64,000 nucleotides of DNA from CBDCMJ01 sp965224325 (GTDB taxonomy: Bacteria; Chloroflexota; Dehalococcoidia; Lucifugimonadales; UBA3495): positions 1-64,000 of the forward strand of contig CBDCYT010000014.1 of assembly GCA_965224325.1 (NCBI GenBank). Reading direction: 5' to 3'. This document shows, piece after piece, positions 60,894-64,000 of this stretch. The notes under the pieces were generated by a model. That model was not told the DNA's origin. It searched no databases and worked only from the letters and a program-made list of their open reading frames with translations. The position numbers and the translations under genes were made by a program. Positions within the stretch are counted from its first letter, which is position 1, and each line of letters opens with the position of its first letter.

Positions 60894-62335
60894 GCCGCTC
60901 TCCCCGACAGCAAGGGCATGTAGTCCCTGGCCGATGTGGTGTTCACCCTCACCCGGGGCAGGTAGGGATACAGTTCCAGGTCGAGGCGGGGCGGCCGTCC
61001 CTCCAATCGGCACAGCACCAGGTGCTTCACCGCGTCGAAACTCAGCGCCCCCAGCCGGAGAGCGTCCTTGAGGGCTGAGTGCACTTCTTGTTGCGAGAAG
61101 GTCTCCAGCAACCTGAGCACCTGCACGAATTCCCGCTTCCCCCGCCGTCCCATGCGGGACTCCAGAAGCCGGCGAAGCGTACCGAAATCTTCTGGCAACT
61201 CCCAGCTCTGTAGCGGAGCCGCCTGGTCCAAAGCGCCCGGCTTCCGCTCCAGCAGCGGCAGGTAGTGGATGGGGTCGTAGACGAAATCGTCCCGTTCATA
61301 GGAGCGGTGGTGTTTGGCAATGACCTCCGAGCCGCAGCTGATGACCACCTGGTCCACGTATCCCCTTACCAGCACGTCCCGGTGTCCATAGGCCACCGGC
61401 GCCGAGTAGTCGTTGGTCCTGTACCTGACCAGCGACAACGAACTCACCCGGCCCGCCTGCTTTTCGCAGGCGTCGTAGGCCACCGGAGGTAGGGGCAGCA
61501 GGACCTCGAGGTCCCGCTCCATACGCTGACCGATGGTCTCAGAATGCCCCCGCAACTTGGCGTCCATCCGCTCGAGGCATCGTTGCTCCAGGTAGGTATT
61601 CAGCGCCTCGAAATTCGCGAAGGACGGTATGGGCACCAGAAAGTTGCGGCGCACGTAGCCCACCAAGCCCTCCACCTTACCCTTGTCATTGCCCTTGCCG
61701 GGGCGGCCGAACCGGTCGTCGAACAGGTAGTGGGACTGCAGCTCGGTGAAGGCACGGGTGCGCTTGCGACGGCCGTCCCCCAGAATCCTGGCCACGGCCA
61801 GCTTGGTGTTGTCGTACAGAATGCTCTGGGGCGCCCCGCCCAGGAAGGCGAAAGCGGAGACATGGCCGTCCAGGAACGCCTCGGTGGTCTCCGCCGGGTA
61901 AGCCTTTACGAAGCAGCCGTCGCTGTGGGGCAGGTCGATGACGAAGCAGTGGGCCTTCTGCTCCACGCCGCCGATGACCACCAGGGCCTCGCCGAAGTCG
62001 CACTGGGCGTGGCCCGGCGCATGGGACAACGGCACGAACATCTCCCGCGATTGCCGGCGGTGCTCCCTTACGTAGTCCTTGACGATGGTGTACTGGCCAT
62101 CAAACCTGTACTCCTCGCGAAGGCGCTCGAAGATGCGCTTGGCCGTGTGGCGTTGCTTCCTGGGACGCCTGAGATCGTCCTCCAGGATCCGGTCGATGAC
62201 GCCGGTGAAGGGCTCCAGCTTGGGCCTCTTGGGCGGAGACTGCCGCAGGTACCCCGGCGGGACTGAAAACACCAGCATCTTGCGCACCGTGTCCCGGTGC
62301 AGCCCGAACACCCGGGAGGCCTCCCGGATGCTCAT
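60890..62335 (-). CDS. istA: IS21 transposase IstA (N-terminus shortened by TGA)
   Basis: 481-residue DDE transposase. N-terminal HTH MSIREASRVFGLHRDTVRKM, retroviral-integrase-like core with catalytic acids in AQCDFGEA, ILYDNTKLAV and NDKGKVEGLVGY, and an Mu-type C-terminal domain. Homologues begin about 18 residues earlier. Here an upstream in-frame ATG at 62389 (MYKVDVYLRVRRAVM) is separated from the current start by a TGA at 62342-62344. The element may therefore start at ATG 62335 or be crippled. It overlaps istB by 4 bp. Confidence 0.88.
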   Translation of the reverse strand: MSIREASRVFGLHRDTVRKMLVFSVPPGYLRQSPPKRPKLEPFTGVIDRILEDDLRRPRKQRHTAKRIFERLREEYRFDGQYTIVKDYVREHRRQSREMFVPLSHAPGHAQCDFGEALVVIGGVEQKAHCFVIDLPHSDGCFVKAYPAETTEAFLDGHVSAFAFLGGAPQSILYDNTKLAVARILGDGRRKRTRAFTELQSHYLFDDRFGRPGKGNDKGKVEGLVGYVRRNFLVPIPSFANFEALNTYLEQRCLERMDAKLRGHSETIGQRMERDLEVLLPLPPVAYDACEKQAGRVSSLSLVRYRTNDYSAPVAYGHRDVLVRGYVDQVVISCGSEVIAKHHRSYERDDFVYDPIHYLPLLERKPGALDQAAPLQSWELPEDFGTLRRLLESRMGRRGKREFVQVLRLLETFSQQEVHSALKDALRLGALSFDAVKHLVLCRLEGRPPRLDLELYPYLPRVRVNTTSARDYMPLLSGRAA

Positions 62336-62520
62336 CCCACCTCACATCACCGCCCTACGGACCCGCAGATATACGTCCACCTTGTACATCCATCACACCA
62401 TCCATGGGTTCGGATACAACCCTATGAATGATGGCGGGCGGTACAGTATTCAGTCGCCGTTTGTCAGCAATCTTCCGCCCGCGTGGTCCACTTTACCTCC
62501 GCCGATTACAAAGTCGGGCT

Positions 62521-62608
62521 GTTTCGTAGCTGAAATGGGGCGGATCACCCCTCTACAGGACTGAGACAGTGAACACTTTGACTTGCGGGTACGTTCCGGA
62601 CATGGTTT
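62521..62608 (+). repeat. IS-associated repeat, copy 1
   Basis: GTTTCGTAGCTGAAATGGGG, then CACCCCTCTACAGGAC, TGAACACTTTGA and GGTACGTTCCGGAC. The same ordered blocks occur at 63081-63162, and the first block alone near 63914. It is probably a terminal or subterminal transposon sequence flanking IS21. Confidence 0.75.
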
Positions 62609-63080
62609 GCAAGTCCGTAGCTGAAAGTTGCATTTATGTAGGCGAGCGAGATCGGGTCCGAGTTGCAAAGGCCATAGCTGGCAGTTGCATTTTTGCGGGG
62701 CGGCGGGAGGTCTGGAATCGGGGATCATCGGAGACGCCTGACGCCGTAGGTCAGCGCGGGCGATCATCCTGTCCGGCACGCGCTGCTCACGCCGCTCCTT
62801 CCCTCGATGCTCGTCGGAGTGGAACGGCGATCCCCGCTTCGTCTCCCGGTGATTGGTCGATGGTCTCCGCGCCAACTCGTTCACCTCCTTGCGTTCTGCC
62901 GCGACTCATGGAAGCGCTGCTCTCGCAAGAGAGTGTGCACAATCGCAACGCTGAATAAGACCCCTCATAGCTCTGCGCAGGGATGCGGGGTGCCACAGGC
63001 TCTCTTTTCTTCGGCCCCTTCCACGCAGTATCGGGGGTGTACAGGAGTTTGAGTTCCGTGACAGAGCGGCAAGAGTCGTG

Positions 63081-63162
63081 ATTTCGTAGCTGAAACAGGG
63101 GTAAAAGGCCCCTCTACAGGACGTAACCAATGAACACTTTTAGAAAGGGTGCGTTCCGGACG
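63081..63162 (+). repeat. IS-associated repeat, copy 2
   Basis: ATTTCGTAGCTGAAACAGGG, GCCCCTCTACAGGAC, TGAACACTTTTA and GGTGCGTTCCGGAC align with copy 1. AGGGGT and GCCCCT form a small hairpin. Between the two copies (62609-63080) there is no credible gene. Confidence 0.75.
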
Positions 63163-63319
63163 GCAATGACATCGCCAAACGTGGGGAATGACATCGGCAG
63201 GCCGGTTGGAGCGGCGTCCCAATGACATTAGGCTCAGGAAAATGCGATTGAAGTGGGGGTGCGTTACGTCCCTCGAAGATGTGGCTGGAGACCGGGGTGA
63301 CGGGCCGACAGCGCTTCCT

Positions 63320-63781
63320 CTACCTCAGCACAAACCACCACAGGAGAACGCTCCCGATCAGCAGCGCCAACAGCACGAAGGCGATTATGCGGGCCGCGAT
63401 GAGCACGTCGTTCGTCTTCTCGTGCTCGGCGACCTCCTTCTGGTACTCTCCTTCAAGCTCCAGGTACGGCCGTCTGGCGGTGGCTGCGGACTCCCTGGCC
63501 TCGTCCCGCTCCCGCTCCAACTCGGACACGCTGAGCTTCAACTCGGATACTCTCTGCTCCAACTCCCGCACGGTCTGTTCAAGTTCATGTTCCCTGTCGA
63601 TGGTCCGGCGCAGCAGTTCCTCGTCGGTGATGTACTCCCCCGCCATCCGCACGAACACCCGGCGGCCCTCCCTGCGGACCTCGACCTCGGCCTTCCTGAT
63701 CATCCGGTCGAGAGTCGAGAGGGATATGTCCAGCTCCTCAGCCGCCTCCGCTTTCGTCACCCAGCGGACGGGCTCATCCAT
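63320..63781 (-). CDS. HTH, coiled-coil, C-terminal membrane-anchored protein
   Basis: 153 residues in three parts. Residues about 6-50 form an excisionase/MerR-like HTH with wing (WVTKAEAAEELDISLSTLDR, then RREGRRVFVRM). Residues about 55-120 are a charged heptad coiled coil. Residues about 126-149 are one transmembrane helix (IIAFVLLALLIGSVLLWWFV) ending near the C-terminus. It should therefore be a tail-anchored DNA-binding protein tethering DNA to the inner face of the membrane. ATG 63781 follows GGGAGGC; the frame opens 16 codons earlier. No family name recognised. It sits at the edge of the IS cluster. Confidence 0.75.
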   Translation of the reverse strand: MDEPVRWVTKAEAAEELDISLSTLDRMIRKAEVEVRREGRRVFVRMAGEYITDEELLRRTIDREHELEQTVRELEQRVSELKLSVSELERERDEARESAATARRPYLELEGEYQKEVAEHEKTNDVLIAARIIAFVLLALLIGSVLLWWFVLR

Positions 63782-63829
63782 CGGTTTTGCCTCCCTATCC
63801 GCTGACACGGCAGGGTTCCCAAAGTGCAA

Positions 63830-64000
63830 TCAAGTTGTCATCAGACTCGCCAGTTATTTTAGCATGGCTTCCCATTTTGTACCCTGACCGGTCAGACGAC
63901 ACGTCAACCCCGTTTCGTAGCTAAAACAGGGGTGTTTTGGCCGTCGGCGGACCCCGGACATCGGGCCGGTTGTGCCATTTTGGACCACCCATCCAGCATA
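63830..64000. other. Window edge with partial IS-associated repeat
   Basis: GTTTCGTAGCTAAAACAGGG near 63913 matches the first block of the repeats at 62521 and 63081, but the later blocks are absent. No gene is visible up to the window end. Confidence 0.5.

Larger units (their letters stand above)
59945..62608 (-). mobile_element. IS21-family element with istA and istB
   Basis: Contains istA and istB in the typical overlapping order. The 3' flank carries the TAAATGTCCGCACCA end motif and the 5' flank a TTTCGTAGCTGAAA/TGAACACTTT block. Exact borders are not resolved, and no target duplication was identified. Confidence 0.7.

Overview
The window is a 64 kb piece of a bacterial chromosome with moderately high GC, dense housekeeping genes in short mixed-strand operons, and many intergenic repeats. 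The gene set suggests Chloroflexota, probably Dehalococcoidia-like: a fused AccD-AccA carboxyltransferase, a GreA with an extra N-terminal domain, a short class I KARI, an archaeal-type KFSTS methionyl-tRNA synthetase and two T-box controlled acetolactate synthases. That placement is inference from gene content. I found no rRNA or tRNA gene to fix it.

Layout. 0.5-7.5 kb: MBL hydrolase, MtaB-type tRNA methylthiotransferase with a HEPN-like partner, class II fumarase, a small HTH protein and a DUF4349 lipoprotein. 7.5-10.1 kb: acetolactate synthase 1 (minus strand) behind an isoleucine-type T-box, then two abutting MITE-like repeats. 10-22 kb: TsaD, CNNM/CorC-type transporter, histidine phosphatase, TilS, a DUF6282 hydrolase, zinc dehydrogenase, SDR, SppA and dienelactone hydrolase. 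22.7-32 kb: AccDA fusion, Mrp ATPase with a MIP18 protein, quinone oxidoreductase, YtcJ-type amidohydrolase, and metG followed by a polyprenyl synthase. 32.3-33.2 kb: large minisatellite arrays. 33.2-38.9 kb: leucine-type T-box followed by ilvB-ilvN-ilvC-two small ORFs-leuA. 39-47 kb: SRPBCC protein, MBL nuclease-like protein, a selenocysteine peroxiredoxin, the GreA fusion, LPG-synthase-like membrane protein and formate dehydrogenase. 47-51 kb: Baeyer-Villiger type monooxygenase, a Phd/VapC toxin-antitoxin pair and a SpoU methyltransferase. 51.9-56.7 kb: tyrA-aroA-gmk, lipA and cobJ. 57-64 kb: an insertion-sequence graveyard (IS110, IS21, truncated copies) ending in an HTH/coiled-coil/membrane-tail protein.

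How the genes work together. Branched-chain amino acid synthesis is duplicated at its first step. One ALS large subunit stands alone under an Ile-specifier T-box; the other sits in a full ilvBNC-leuA operon under a Leu-specifier T-box, so the two enzymes should answer to different uncharged tRNAs. Several neighbours serve tRNA modification or charging (mtaB, tsaD, tilS, metG, SpoU methylase). The shikimate end is an ATGA-coupled tyrA-aroA-gmk run.

Most notable results. (1) An AhpE-like peroxiredoxin at 41489-41953 is interrupted by one in-frame TGA exactly where the peroxidatic cysteine belongs. A hairpin just downstream fits bacterial SECIS rules, so this is very probably a selenoprotein that gene callers would split. 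(2) The two T-boxes differ in specifier. (3) A 74-bp tandem duplication of the gmk start has created a 25-codon ORF that bridges aroA and gmk with ATGA overlaps at both ends. (4) Three families of dispersed repeats with inverted ends occur, along with many 11-18 bp tandem arrays, two of them inside coding genes (tilS and the amidohydrolase), and a triplicated greA 3' end.
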